From contig NC_134678.1 in NCBI RefSeq assembly GCF_024713945.1, positions 5,084,001-5,148,000 of the forward strand: a DNA stretch of 64,000 nucleotides. The letters are read 5' to 3'. This stretch comes from Dermatophagoides farinae. Lineage: Eukaryota > Arthropoda > Arachnida > Sarcoptiformes > Pyroglyphidae. The translations under genes and the position numbers were made by a program. Below, in pieces: positions 30,091-42,800 of this stretch. Every line of letters starts with the position of its first letter. Within the stretch, counting starts at the first letter, position 1. The notes below the pieces were generated by a model. It was given only the letters and a program-made list of their open reading frames with translations, made no database searches and was not told the DNA's origin.

Positions 30091-30126
30091 GTTTTTTTTT
30101 CATAAAAATATTTCCAATGTTTTTGT

Positions 30127-30132
30127 ATTTAT
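30127..30132 (-). terminator. Candidate poly(A) signal overlapping the SART3 stop codon
   Basis: Read on the minus strand, the SART3 stop codon TAA lies inside an AATAAA hexamer. If used, the transcript would have a 3' UTR of only about 20-30 bases. Another TTTATT on the plus strand near 29936 would give a longer UTR that overlaps the receptor transcript. Confidence 0.35.
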
Positions 30133-32712
30133 TTTTTAAGAAACATTGAACGAAATTGATTATTATTCAAGCCAGATTTTCCAACAGTTTCTTGTTCTTG
30201 GCTCGATGATGATGGTGGTGGTGGTTGTTGTTGTTCATTTCCAATTTGAAGTTTAACTTTGGATGGTTTGGTTTTCACTCGAAGTACAGAATATGGAACC
30301 ATTGACGTTGGTCCAGGCTTTCGAAATTCTTCACCTGTTATCGATTTTATTGTAGTTTTTTGATTTTGATCCTTAGAATCGACAGTAAAGGATTTCGTTG
30401 GATCACTAATAGCCACTGTCAATTTACGATCACACAATTCGAATTCATCTTTTTCTTGTACAACTTTTGATGCTGTTTTAGAATCTTTCATTTCAATATA
30501 AGCTATGCCTCTGGATCGACCATCACGACGTGTAACCAAACGAGCAGTGACAATCGAATCACGATATTCTGAGAATACTTTATCCAAAAGTTCTTCTTCA
30601 GTAATTTCTAATGGAATATTCTTGACGAACAATTTATTGTCCTCTTTATTTCGACCATATTGAAAACTTTTTCGTTTATCCATCTCGGTTATGAAAGCCG
30701 GCCGTTGTCGTATCAACATTCGATCATGTTTCAATGCTTTATGTACCGAATTTATATTGACAAATTCAATATACGCATAACCTTTCGATAAGCCTTTGAA
30801 ATTTAAAACCAATCGAACATCGCGAACTTCACCAAATTGCGAGAAAATCTCCCTCAATTCTTTTTCATCAACATTAAAATCTAGATTACTGACGAAAATT
30901 GTTTCATCACGTTTCGATTCATCGGTTTTGACAGTAACACCATGGCGAATTGGTTCATCTTTTTGTTGGTTGATTTTCTTCTTCTTATTAACCGAATGTT
31001 CATCTTTTACCATATTATCAGCTTTTCGTTTTGATGTTGTTGCTTTCGTTTTGTTACCATATTCAACATGCTTTTGAGATTCATTTTGCTGTCGTAAACG
31101 TTTCTCATTGATTTTTTTCATAATTTTCTCATATTTAACTTTCAATTGATGAATAACATTGATATCATTACCATACGTTCGTTCTACTTTTAATAACAAT
31201 TCTCCAATCTTTTCTGGTAGATCTTTACAAATATTCAATCCTTTCAATAATACTTGACGTACATGTTCAATGTCACCATATAGTAATTCAAATTGGCCAT
31301 AATCAAGCCATGTATTTGCTTGATATTTTAATGAAGTGGATTTATCCAGAAACTCATTCCAAATTGTACGGCTATTTGTTAGATTTTTACAAAAATGTGC
31401 CTCAATATTGGCGTACAGATTATAAATTTCATAACAATAATCACCATCTTTGTATGGCTCTAATTGATCGATGGCTGATCGAAAGGAATTGCGAAGATTT
31501 TCAACAGCTTCATTGTTGTTCCAACCGATTTTATTTGTCAATCTTCGAACAAAAGACAAATATGCCATCCATAAACTCAGATAATAATCGAATGAAACAT
31601 TTTTCAATGCTCGTTCTAAGATCAAAGTTAGTCGTGATTGTAAATCTTTGGGAGATTTCTGTAGGCCAACACGTTCCGCTGCTTCTAAGTAACGAATCCA
31701 AATAGTACCACCCCAATAACAATTTCGGATCGCACGTTCGTATATAGGTAATATAATTTCTTCGACAACAAACTTGGAATCGCAATATGTCAAATAATCC
31801 AACCAAAGATCAATTTGCAGACAATTGTCGGTGATAGCACGCTCAAAAAGGCATTGTGTACGAGCCAGATCATCATTAGATTTTTCAAATTCCAAATATT
31901 TAACATATTGTTCATAATGTGGTGGTTCGGAATTCTGCAATCGATTCTCATATTCTTCCAATAGTTTATATTTCTCAAAGGCTTTATTATATATAGTTTC
32001 GATTTTGGAAAAATCATTCTGTTTGAGATTTAGTTTAAAAGTTTTTTCAACTTCTTGAAGCCATTCAAGAAATTCGAGATGAACTTCTTCCATACCCTCT
32101 AATGGTAATGAAATTTGTCTACAATAAAGTTCGTATAGCCGATGCATCTGTTTTTTAAATAACTCCTGTCGTTTTTGTTCATCTAATTCTCCAAAATCTT
32201 CAAGTAAGGACATTTCGAAATTTCTATACAATGTCCAAATGGAAGAACCACGTGTAACATGTAGGCCAATTTGAGCTAAAGCTTTATCCAGAATATCGTG
32301 TATGGCCACAATTCCAAGTAGGTTTTTTTGTTTGATAGCATAATTTGCATAATCTATCCAAAGATCGAAGTCAAGATACTCTGAGACAGCACGATTGTAG
32401 AGATCGATAATGTTTTTACATTGTTCCGGTGTATTCGAAATGGAAATTTCATCCTGAATCCATTCTTTCCATAGTTTCGGTGATAATGGATATACTTTGT
32501 TCATTTTTTCTCTCGCAGAACGTAGACAATCTAGTTGACCATCTTCCTGATCGATTGAAATCAATCTAATTGCTTCTATCAATTTAACATGCTTGTCATA
32601 ATCATAAGGATTATGTGAAAGCTATATAAGAAATCAATAATTAGATAAATGATTACAACTCACATGATCTTACCTCATCTTGTAGTTTGTTTATTTCGGC
32701 AACAATGAAGGT

Positions 32713-32745
<33 letters not shown>

Positions 32746-32874
32746 GTCGTCATCCGAATCATCACTTTCGTCGTGAGCACCTGCCATTTCTTCGTTTTCA
32801 AAATCATGACGATCTTCTGAATCATCGTCACTATTGTTGGATAAATCATCATCATTTAATTTGGTAAAATCCAT
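30129..32874 (-). CDS. SART3: SART3 / p110 / Prp24-like U4/U6 snRNP recycling factor
   Basis: SART3 binds U6 snRNA and helps reassemble U4/U6 snRNPs in nuclear Cajal bodies, and in animals it also recruits USP deubiquitinases (family knowledge). There are two exons: 32874-32674 (67 residues, starting MDFTKLND) and 32621-30129, joined in phase 0 across a 52-bp GTAAG...TATAG intron. The protein is 897 residues, near the animal norm of about 960. Exon 1 is acidic with a run of about 13 Asp. Residues from about 70 to 557 are HAT repeats with many W-x2-Y/W-x3 helical patterns (for example LWKEWIQ, LWIDYANY, IWIRYLEA). A Lys/Arg-rich nuclear signal lies near 594-612. RRM1 (about 638-712) has RNP2 IFVSNL and RNP1 KGYAYIEF. 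RRM2 (about 726-803) has LFVKNI and RGIAYIEM. The tail ends FRSMFLKK, matching the conserved C-terminal motif thought to contact LSm proteins. Nothing looks broken. Confidence 0.95.
32707..32747 (-). repeat. (GAT)n tract coding a poly-Asp run in SART3 exon 1
   Basis: The plus strand shows ATC/GTC trinucleotide repeats, read on the minus strand as consecutive Asp codons. Non-coding (ATC)n tracts are common around it, so the run may have grown by slippage, although an acidic N-terminus is normal for SART3. Confidence 0.8.
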
Positions 32875-32909
32875 TGTAAATGTATTCCAATTTTGCAGTA
32901 ATATAACAA

Positions 32910-33255
32910 TCAAAATAATATCATCAACATCGAACGGCTGTAATTGTCAAGAATCATACAGATGTAATTTGTTTCCTTTTCCAACAATAGATGTCGCTTT
33001 CGTTTTTGGATTTCCGAAGCTGAATCCCGCGAGGATTCTTCTGCAGAATTATGCCCACAGAGGTCTAAATAGATAATTTTTATGTTTATATTTCACTGTT
33101 CTTCAATGTTTTTTCATACACAATGTCTCTCTGTGCAGTACCCTCCTCTCGAAAGAATTGCATCCATGTTTTGGATTCTTGGTGAAATTCTGGCATTCGA
33201 AATTGAAATTTCTGATCTCGCATTTTTATCTCGTTTTCTTACCTTTTGAATTCAT
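32910..33255 (-). CDS. Candidate small spliced ORF just upstream of SART3, unrecognised
   Basis: Exon-like pieces can be read on the minus strand. The first is 33255-33243 (ATG, then Asn-Ser-Lys), with a GTAAGA donor. A 53-bp intron ends in CCAG before 33189, where a frame containing EFHQESKTWMQFFREE begins. A TTTAG acceptor lies before 33064. With a GTACTG donor after 33142, phases match and the frame runs through AEESSRDSASEIQKRKRHL to a stop at 32912-32910. This gives 71 residues and ends 35 bases before the SART3 start codon. A stronger GTATGA donor at 33119 would instead end the protein within a few codons. Intron sizes and codon use resemble the real neighbours. I do not recognise the product. 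It could be a separate small gene, a first cistron on a SART3 transcript, or chance. Confidence 0.3.
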
Positions 33256-33856
33256 TGTTTACGCTTTTATCAATCTATGACAACAATTCTTGAGTGTTTT
33301 ATCAAGCAGCAAACATTTGTTATACAAGTTTCAAAATTATTTTCATGTTTCACGAGAGAAACTCAAAGATTTTATATTGAGGTGAGTTTCATCGAAAATT
33401 ATATGTTCTGAGAATCAAGTAGCTGGGAAAATACTCGATCAACTTTGATATAAGTTTTTATTGCAGCTTACATGCCGAAATTATTCGAAAAAGAAATCAT
33501 TGATTTTTCTCACATTTAATCATATCAGTAGCTTAAAAAAACAAGAAAACCACAATTTTTTTTTTTTGAAATGATAACAATGATAATTGTCAACTGAATA
33601 AACCAATAGTATCATCGACAATCAACGGCAACCATCAATCATGTTCATGTTCATTCTTTTTTTCGTTCATCGTTATCATCAATTGAATATGATTGTTCTT
33701 CGACCAAATAATGATAACAAAATAATATCCTCATCATCATCATGGAAATGATCAAAACAATACATATCAACAACGAATAGAAATTAATCTCAATCATTTG
33801 AAACCAATCTCTTCACAATAAATTCTTTCTTTAAACAGAAAAATAAGCACAAGAAA
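33256..33856. promoter_or_regulatory. Divergent promoter / 5' UTR region between SART3 side and LRP1
   Basis: SART3 (minus) and LRP1 (plus) start codons are 982 bases apart and point away from each other. Taking out the candidate small ORF leaves about 600 bases for both starts of transcription. No clear TATA box or initiator can be chosen by eye. The region is less repetitive than the long non-coding tracts elsewhere in the window. Confidence 0.5.
33382..33466 (+). other. Candidate intron in the LRP1 5' UTR
   Basis: A strong donor (GAG/GTGAGT) at 33382 and a T-rich TTGCAG acceptor ending at 33466 define an 85-bp intron on the LRP1 strand, 390 bases before the LRP1 start codon. Its size fits the other short introns of this gene. 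A short upstream reading frame starts at ATG 33472 in the exon that would follow. No transcript evidence is available. Confidence 0.45.
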
Positions 33857-36800
33857 ATGTTTTTCACCAAAAATCAATTGCTTTCATCAATAATATTTGC
33901 ATTACAAATAATCTCTAATTTAAGTCTGGTCTGTAGTGATGAATATGTAGTTCATCATGATCGAATGGAAAATGGCGGTAAATATAAAATATTTTAACTC
34001 ATCTAATTAGATTTTTAACAAATTTATTTTATAATTTTACTAGATATCGAGCATTTAATACATCGTACTTCCTTATCTATTATAGAAGATAATGATGATA
34101 ATAATGAATATTCTGATGAACATCAATGTTCTGATGGCCAGTTTCAATGTAAATACTCTCGTGAATGTATTCCAATGGGATGGCTATGTGATGGTGAAGA
34201 TGATTGTGGCCTTATTCCACATGAAAATAATAGCCAATCCAATGGTATTCAATTGATGGATACAAGTGATGAAGACCATTATCATTGTCATCGAAGCAAT
34301 CAATGTGCACGAAATTACTTCCGTTGTTCTAATCTAATCACTTGTATAAAATTAGAGCATGTATGCAACTTAATTTCCGACTGTCCAGATGGTTCGGATG
34401 AAGCCAAGTTTTGTGAAGATAATAAAACTTTATGTCATTCATTGAAATGTGATCATGGTTGTCGACCATTGCCAAAAGGAGCCGAATGCTTTTGTCCGGA
34501 TGGTTTTGAATTCAATGAAACCAATTGCGTACCAATTAATCGATGTATTCACGATGAACAATGCGATCAATTGTGTTTGGATGAGAAGGATACTTTTAAT
34601 TGCAAATGTATTGAAGGCTATTCACTGGTCAATAACACTAAATGTATTGCTATCAATGATCCTGAATCTTTACCATTGTTGGTGGCTATTAATTTTGAGA
34701 ATGAAATTCAAATACTAAATCCCAAACAATCGTCTGTCGAATCGAAAATTTCTCTTGAACAACAAAATCAGTCCATAATTTCAACTTTCGATTATGATTT
34801 TGATGCTCATTCAATCTGTTATGTACGAAAACATAATTACGATGAAATTCAACTCTTTCGATTAGATTTATCACAAACGGTTCATCATGATCAAACCCTA
34901 AGTCAAATTGTTTGCAATGATTGGAATGATGCAAAACTTTCAATAAAATCATTCAAAATTGAATCACCATTTTATTCTTTAATGTTCGTTCGACAAATGA
35001 TCCATGAATGGATCGGACATAATTGGTATATGTTGGATTCGATCAATGAATTAATTTTTGTTTGTGATTTTCAATTCAAATATTGCATTAATATAATTGA
35101 ACATGGTCTTAATAAGCCAAAAATGTTAGCATTAGATCCGACCAATGCTCCTGGCCATCTTTTCACCGTTGAATGGGGACCAAATGCTCTACTGAAACGT
35201 TTCGATTTAGACGGAACTAATATGAAGATTTTAGTTCAACAACGTATTGTTTATCCAAGTTTAATATCGTTGGATCAAACAAATAACCATATTTACTGGT
35301 TTGATTCATATTTGGAAACATTAGAACGTATTTCGTATGATGGTGATAATCGAAAAATTTTACTCAAAAGTGATTTGACAAATCGAATTATCGACTTTGA
35401 TATTTTTGAAAAGAAATTGTATTTTTTAATAACCAAAAATGAAACGAATTTTCCCGAAGAACTGCTATCATCTCTCGTAATTGTTGATGTATTTAATTTT
35501 AATCAACATGAAATGAATGTTGTCATGAATTTTTCTTCAAAATCTGCTAAAGAATTACGAATCATTCATCGGCAACATCATCCAATTATCACAAAGACTT
35601 TGCATCCTTGCTCCGTTAGAAATGGTGGCTGTGACCACATTTGTCTAGTGAAATATGAAAAAAATTTAATCCCTATGGCAAAATGTCAATGCTCAAGTGG
35701 ATATCGTTTAGATTTATCCTCAAACAAATGTTTGTACGATCGTTCTCGATTAAAGCTGTTATATGTTCGTGCTAGCCCAGGTTCAATCAAAGTAATTTCG
35801 TTACCGGATACATGGACGCCAGATATTGGTGAGAATTTAACTAGCCAACCAATAACTATTTCAACGATGCCATCTACAAGACCAGTCGCTGTTGAATATG
35901 ACGTTGAAACCGAGACTGTTTTCTATTCAAATATTCAACGTTATGTAATCAATAGTTTTGTAGTCAATTTGTCCAATACTGAAAAAGATCATCAACGTCA
36001 AGTATCAATATTTTTAGACAAAGGTATTATTCGATGTGAAGGATTGGCCGTTGATTGGATCGGAAGAAATCTATATTGGACTGATAGCGCAATGTTAACA
36101 ATTTGTGTAGTCAATCTAGACAATAGTACACTAAGACGAACATTGATATCCAATGATTTGAATCATCCTAAGTCATTGGTACTCGATCATAATCATGGAT
36201 GGATGTTTTGGACAGATTGGTCATTTAATTCGAATAATTCTGGAAGAATTGAACGCTCATTAATGAATGGAGAACAAAGATCAAATATTGTAAATAAAGA
36301 TCTTACCTATCCAAATGGTTTGGCTATTGATCAAAAACACATTTATTGGTGTGATTCATACTTTAAACGTCTGGAACGTGCCGATCTGGATGGGGGAAAT
36401 CGCAAAGTATTTACTTATTTTTTTAGTTAAAATTTTCTTTCCATTTACGTTTACTTTTTATTATTAGCTTATTTATGCAGGACCTGATCTTGGATCACCA
36501 TACAGTGTTGCTTATTTTCGTAATCATCTTTTCTGGACTGATTATCGTCAAGGGACAATTAAAAGTCTTCATCTTTTAGATCCTAACAAGGTCAAAATTG
36601 TTTTCAAAGATAATCCTCCACTTTATGATATAAAATTTATCGATTTCGGACAACGATCTAAGAATAATACTTGTCTCATTGCAAAATGTGAACATCTTTG
36701 TTTGTTGGGAATCGGTCAACAACCTCAATGTTATTGCTCTGACGGTTTTCAATTATCATCTTTAGATTCTCGAAGTTGTATTGTGTTGCAAAATTACACC

Positions 36801-39800
36801 AAACCTTCTTTATGCAAAAAAGGAGAATTTGAATGCCGAAACGTATCACAATGTATTGATAATCGTCATGTTTGTGATGGTGATATCGATTGTATTGATG
36901 GTTCTGATGAAGATACAAGCGTTGGAAGTATTTGTGAAAAACTGCATTGTCACGAAAACTATCTCCGTTGTGACAAAAATCGTTGCGTGATGCCACATTG
37001 GGTTTGTGATGGTCAAAAGGATTGTATGGATGGAACGGATGAAATGCAATTTGAAAATTGTACCAAAGTAATCTGTGGACCAATGTTTTTTAAATGCAGC
37101 ATTACCGGCAGATGTATTCCACGTAATTGGGTGTGTGATTCGGATTTTGATTGCGGGCCTGATGATCATTCCGATGAACAAGACAATTGTAGTAAGTTGA
37201 AAACACGATGATTTATATCAATATTATATCATTATTTTTTTATAGGCTATAAGAAATGTGATGCATCTACTGAATTTCAATGCAAAAATGGTCGTTGCAT
37301 ATCTTATGAATTTATGTGTAATGGCGACGATGATTGTAAGGATGGTTCTGATGAATTAGATTGTAAACAACAAAATAAATGCTCGGAACGAAATGCCAAT
37401 CAAACTCATTTTCATTGCGATTCAAATTCCAAATGTTTACCACTGTTTTTACGATGCAAGTAAGTTGTTTTTGTTTTTTTAACGACATCATCTAATCTTT
37501 TGGTTTCTACTTTTAGCGGTATAATTGATTGTATCGACAGTAGTGATGAAAAAAATTGTTCACAGATGATCTCACTAAATTATACTAAATTGACGAAACA
37601 TTCACATCTTCGATGTAATCATCAAAAAGAATTTCAATGTGAAACTACTGGAATTTGTATTTCACTGGAATCGCGTTGTGATGGTTCACCAGATTGCGCA
37701 GATTATTCTGATGAATTTAATTGTACAAAATTGAATTGTCGATCTGGAGAAATTCAATGTTTACCATTGATGCAATGTTTTAATCATCTTGTCAGATGTG
37801 ATGGTGTGCAAGATTGTCCCGATGGTTCAGATGAATATGATTGTAAAGAAAACATATCAATTCTATCACAATCATGTCGTCATCCTAACCACACCTGTAT
37901 TGATCGCTCCAATAATCGTACAATTTGTTTGGATATTTCTAAATTTTGTGACAATCATCCTGATTGCCTTGATGGATCAGATGAAGGCGACTTATGCTCC
38001 GATGACGTCTGTTTTATCTCTGATCCTATTTGCAAAGGGCATTGTAAAAATGTTCCTTATGATCCTGGATATATATGCTATTGTCCGCCCGATCTATCAT
38101 TGGCTGTCGATGGTGTCAGCTGTACCGATGCTCATCCATGTCAACAATGGGCTGTATGTTCACAATTATGTCTACCAACATCAAATTCTTCTGCGCCAAC
38201 TATTCAACAATATAAATGTGAATGTATTGATGGTTATTATCTCGATCCTAAAGATAATTTCACTTGTAAAAGTACATTGCAGTCATCGCCTATTCTTTTG
38301 TTCTCCAATCGTAATCAAATTCGTTCTATTAATTTGCAAACAAATTCAGCCAATCTCCTGCTTTCTGGCTTGAAAAATTCAATAGCTTTGGATTATCTAT
38401 ATGATACTGATCAAATATTTATATTCTGGTCCGATGTGATTGATGATCGTTTATATCGTGGTGAATTAGTACAATCAACAATTACCAACATTGAAGCGAT
38501 CGTTGAAGGAAGTTTAAGTTTTGCCGAAGGTGTGGCTGTCGATTGGTTGGCTCATAACTTGTACTGGGTGGATTCAAATTTCCATCAAATCGAGGTCGCG
38601 CATATCGATGGTTCTTTTCGCAAAACTCTTCTCACCGAACATCTTTCTAATCCGCGAGCTATTGCCTTAGATCCGAATCGTTTTATTATGTTCTGGACGG
38701 ATTGGGATTCAAGTTTACCTAGAATAGAATCAGCTTCTATGGATGGTACAGCACAACATATCGTGATTCAAGTCGAACCAGGATCATGGCCCAACGGGAT
38801 AACATTGGATTTTGTTTTGCAACGAATCTATTGGATTGATGCTAAAACTGATACGTTAAGTACAGTACGTTATGACGGCAAAGATTTTCGAAACATTCTA
38901 GTTGGAAATGATTTTCTCACTCATCCATTTGCAATGTCACTGTATGAAAATTATGCCTATTGGAGTGATTGGCGTACAAATTCATTGGTACGAGCCAACA
39001 AATGGAACGGAACCAAAGTCGAGGTCATTGCTCGAACATTTTCACAGCCATTTGATGTTAAAATTCTTCATCCTAGCCGCCAGTTCAATTCGATCAACTA
39101 TACTCGATGCATGGTTGATAATGGTGGATGTTCGCATCTCTGTCTATTATCAAGTACGGCACGCGATAATTTCGCATGTGATTGTCCCCTTGCCATGCGT
39201 TTGGGACCAGATTCACGAAACTGTATCTTCAATGATGCTTTTCTCATGCTGTCAAAACAGAACGATGTACGAGGCATTGATTTGATTCGACCAAATTATT
39301 TTATTCTTTCACCTATTTCTCTTCCCAAAGTTGTTCATCCAATCCAGTTGGATTATGTGGCACGAACCAAACATATTTATTGGGCGGATTTATTGTCGAA
39401 TGAAATTAAGCGTTATTCCTTATTGAATGGAACCATTGAAAATGTAATCGACACTGTCATTCAGCATCCTCAAACTTTTGGAATTGATTGGATAGCGGGA
39501 AACATATTTATTATATCTAAACCTGATCGAGATTCATTCAATTCACCATTAATGTTTTCCGGTGCAGCTGATGATTATAATGATGAATATGAAATTATCT
39601 ATGAAGATGATAATGAAGATACATCTAATCGAGCAAGGCGAGATTTTAACAATCGTCGAAATAAACATATTATCTCAAAACTTTTTGCCTGTAATCTTGA
39701 TGGCGAATTCATCACCGAAATTATACCGGAAAAGTATTTTGAAAATCCCCAATCATTAGCAATTGATCCATTGAATGCATGGATTTATTGGTCAGATTAT

Positions 39801-42800
39801 TCGCTGGAAGAAATTATCGGACCAAATGAAACGAAAAAATTTATCCATAGAACTAAATTGGTTCGTTCACGTATGGACGGAACACAATTATTAATATTGG
39901 CAGATAGTAAAAATCAACATTCATCATTATTGAATCAAACGACTAGTCTAATTTTAGATCTCTACCTCAATTGTTCGCGATTATATTGGGTAAATTTAGG
40001 ATCCCGATCTATACAATTTATGGAATTGAACACACAAGAAATTAAAACTATTTTCATGGCCGAATTTGATGATAACCCATTCCCGACATCAGTGACAATT
40101 TTCGGTTCTAAATTATTTGCATTTTTTCATCATGATGGAAATATACAAACAATGGACAAAAACCTCGGTAGCGATCAACAGATGTTCTTAAACGATACTG
40201 AAGATTTATTTAGCATTCGAATTTATGATGCTGAAGCACAGAATCGTATGGGTCCCAATTTATGTTCAAAATCCCGTGGTGGATGTTCACATCTTTGCGT
40301 AATGATTGCAAAGGAAAAACGAAAATGTCTTTGCACTATCGGTTTTCGAGTAAATCCTTCGGATGAAACCAAGTGTATCGGTGAGCAAGTATTCTTAATG
40401 TATTCATGGAATTGGGGTATAAGAGGGATACCGATCACTCCTATAAATGACACTGAACCATTGAATCAACAGTATGAAAAAAAGAAAAATTCTAGCAAAG
40501 AATTTTCTTTATTACCTCCAATATCGTCCGTCATGTTGGCATCTTCGATCGATTTTGATTCAGCCAATGAAATGCTTTTTTGGGCAGATTCGGATGAAGG
40601 ATCAATTTCACGACTTGCTCGTGATACATCATCATATCATCGTTTAATAAACAATCTTGACAAGCTAATCGATTTTGCTCTCGATTGGAATGCATACAAT
40701 CTCTATTGGATTGAAGAACAATATGGATTAATTGAAGTGATTAAAGTGAATGGAAGTCAAAGCCGATTGGTTATCATTTCACAAGATATAATCAAACCAA
40801 CATCGTTGGCCGTTCATCCAGGTCTTGGTCTTCTTCTATGGTCAGACGTAGGCCATAAGGATTCTGTACGAATTGAACGATCCCTCTTAGACGGTTCAAA
40901 TCGTAAAACATTGTATTCACATGATAAAAATCATTCGATCAATGATTTAGCTGTAGACATAATAGCTAATCAATTATATTTTGCTGATTTATCCGATCAA
41001 ACTATTGTGCAATTATCATTGGCAGAACCGACAGCCGGAAACATACCTAAAGCCAACATTGTGTTGAGTAATATTCGTAGCCCGATTTCGATTGCTGTTT
41101 ATGATCGGTTCTTATATTTGGCTGATACAAATTTCTATGGTGGTTCAATTCTTGCTATTCGCACTGATAAATTTATTAATGGTGCCAATTTAACAATGTC
41201 AATCAAGCTTACTGGTGTCACTTTATTGGACATGAACATTGGTGACAATATCAAAGACATTATGGTTTATTATCGTCGACCAATATATCCACAAAATACG
41301 TGTGCACGTGAAAATGGTGGCTGTCAGGATTTTTGTTTTTATCTTGGCAATGATCGTGGCCATCATTGTTCATGTTCATATGGATATGTTTCACCCATCG
41401 ATAATCGATCCTGTTTAGAATATGATACATTCTTAATTTATTCACGTATCAATCAAATTGATTCAATTCGCATAACGCCATCGAACGAACTAAATTATAA
41501 TTTAACTCAACATTCATTTTCATCTAAATTTATTGATCATCTGGAACCAAATGTCGCCAACTCTCCCTATCGTCCAATTATTCACGCCAATATCCGAAAT
41601 GTTATCGGACTTACTTATGACTATGAACGACGAAGAATTATTTACACTGATATTCAACGAGGAACAGTTAGTTGGTGTTATTTTAATGGATCTGATCATC
41701 AAATTCTCCTAGATAAACAAGGTCCAATTGAAGGAATTGTCTATGAATCAGTGTCGAAATTTCTTTATTGGACCTCGAATTTTGATTCTTCAGTTTCTAA
41801 ACTAAATTTAACTATTGTTCCTGAATCTGTCAATATTAAATCGAAACAACCAGCTATGAATGGAAGTTTAGTGGTTAAAATTATCAAACTTACACCAGAA
41901 GATCGATTGAGAGGTATCGCTATTGATCATTGTCGTCAACTTGTTTATTGGACTAATTGGAATGCTAAAAATCCAAGCATTCAACGTTCTCATGTAACTG
42001 GTTTTGGTCAACAATCAATCATCACAGATGGCATTCGTATGCCCAATTCGTTGGTTATCGATCAACAGGAAAAACATTTCTACTGGGCAGATGCACGTTT
42101 CAATAAAATTGAAAAATGTGATCTTGACGCCATTCAATGTGTCGTGTTACTTAGACAAACTGTTCAGCATCCATTTGGTTTAGCCATTTATAAAGATCAT
42201 CTCTATTGGACCGATTGGGCAGCTCATTCAGTATTTCGATGTGAAAAATATTCTGGTGCTGATGTTGTCACCCTTAGACGAAACATCATACGACCGATGG
42301 GTTTAGTTGTCATTTCACCAGACCATCAATATTCATTAGAAAATTACTGCAATGTATCTTCTCAACCATACGATCCATGTCTTTTATCAAATGGTGGCTG
42401 TGAAGATATTTGTGTTGCAAAAAATCTGACTACAATTAATATGCCGGAATGTTCTTGCTTTGAAGGCCGAATTATAAGCAGTGATGGTCGACGTTGTCAT
42501 TCAATAAATTCTTCTTGTTCATTAGATCGTGGAGAATTTGAATGCAAAAAAATGGGTCTATGTATACCGTTTGAATTGACTTGTGATGGTGTTGCCAATT
42601 GTCCGCAAGATCATTCCGATGAAGATCCGTTATATTGTACGAATAGGATTTGTCCACAAAACTATCATCAATGTCCAAATAATCGTTGTATATTGGCATC
42701 AAAAATTTGTGATGGTACCATTAACTGTCCGGATGCTAGTGATGAAAAACATTGCGATTGCCGACAGCAAGGAAAATTTAAATGCAACAATGGTATCTGT

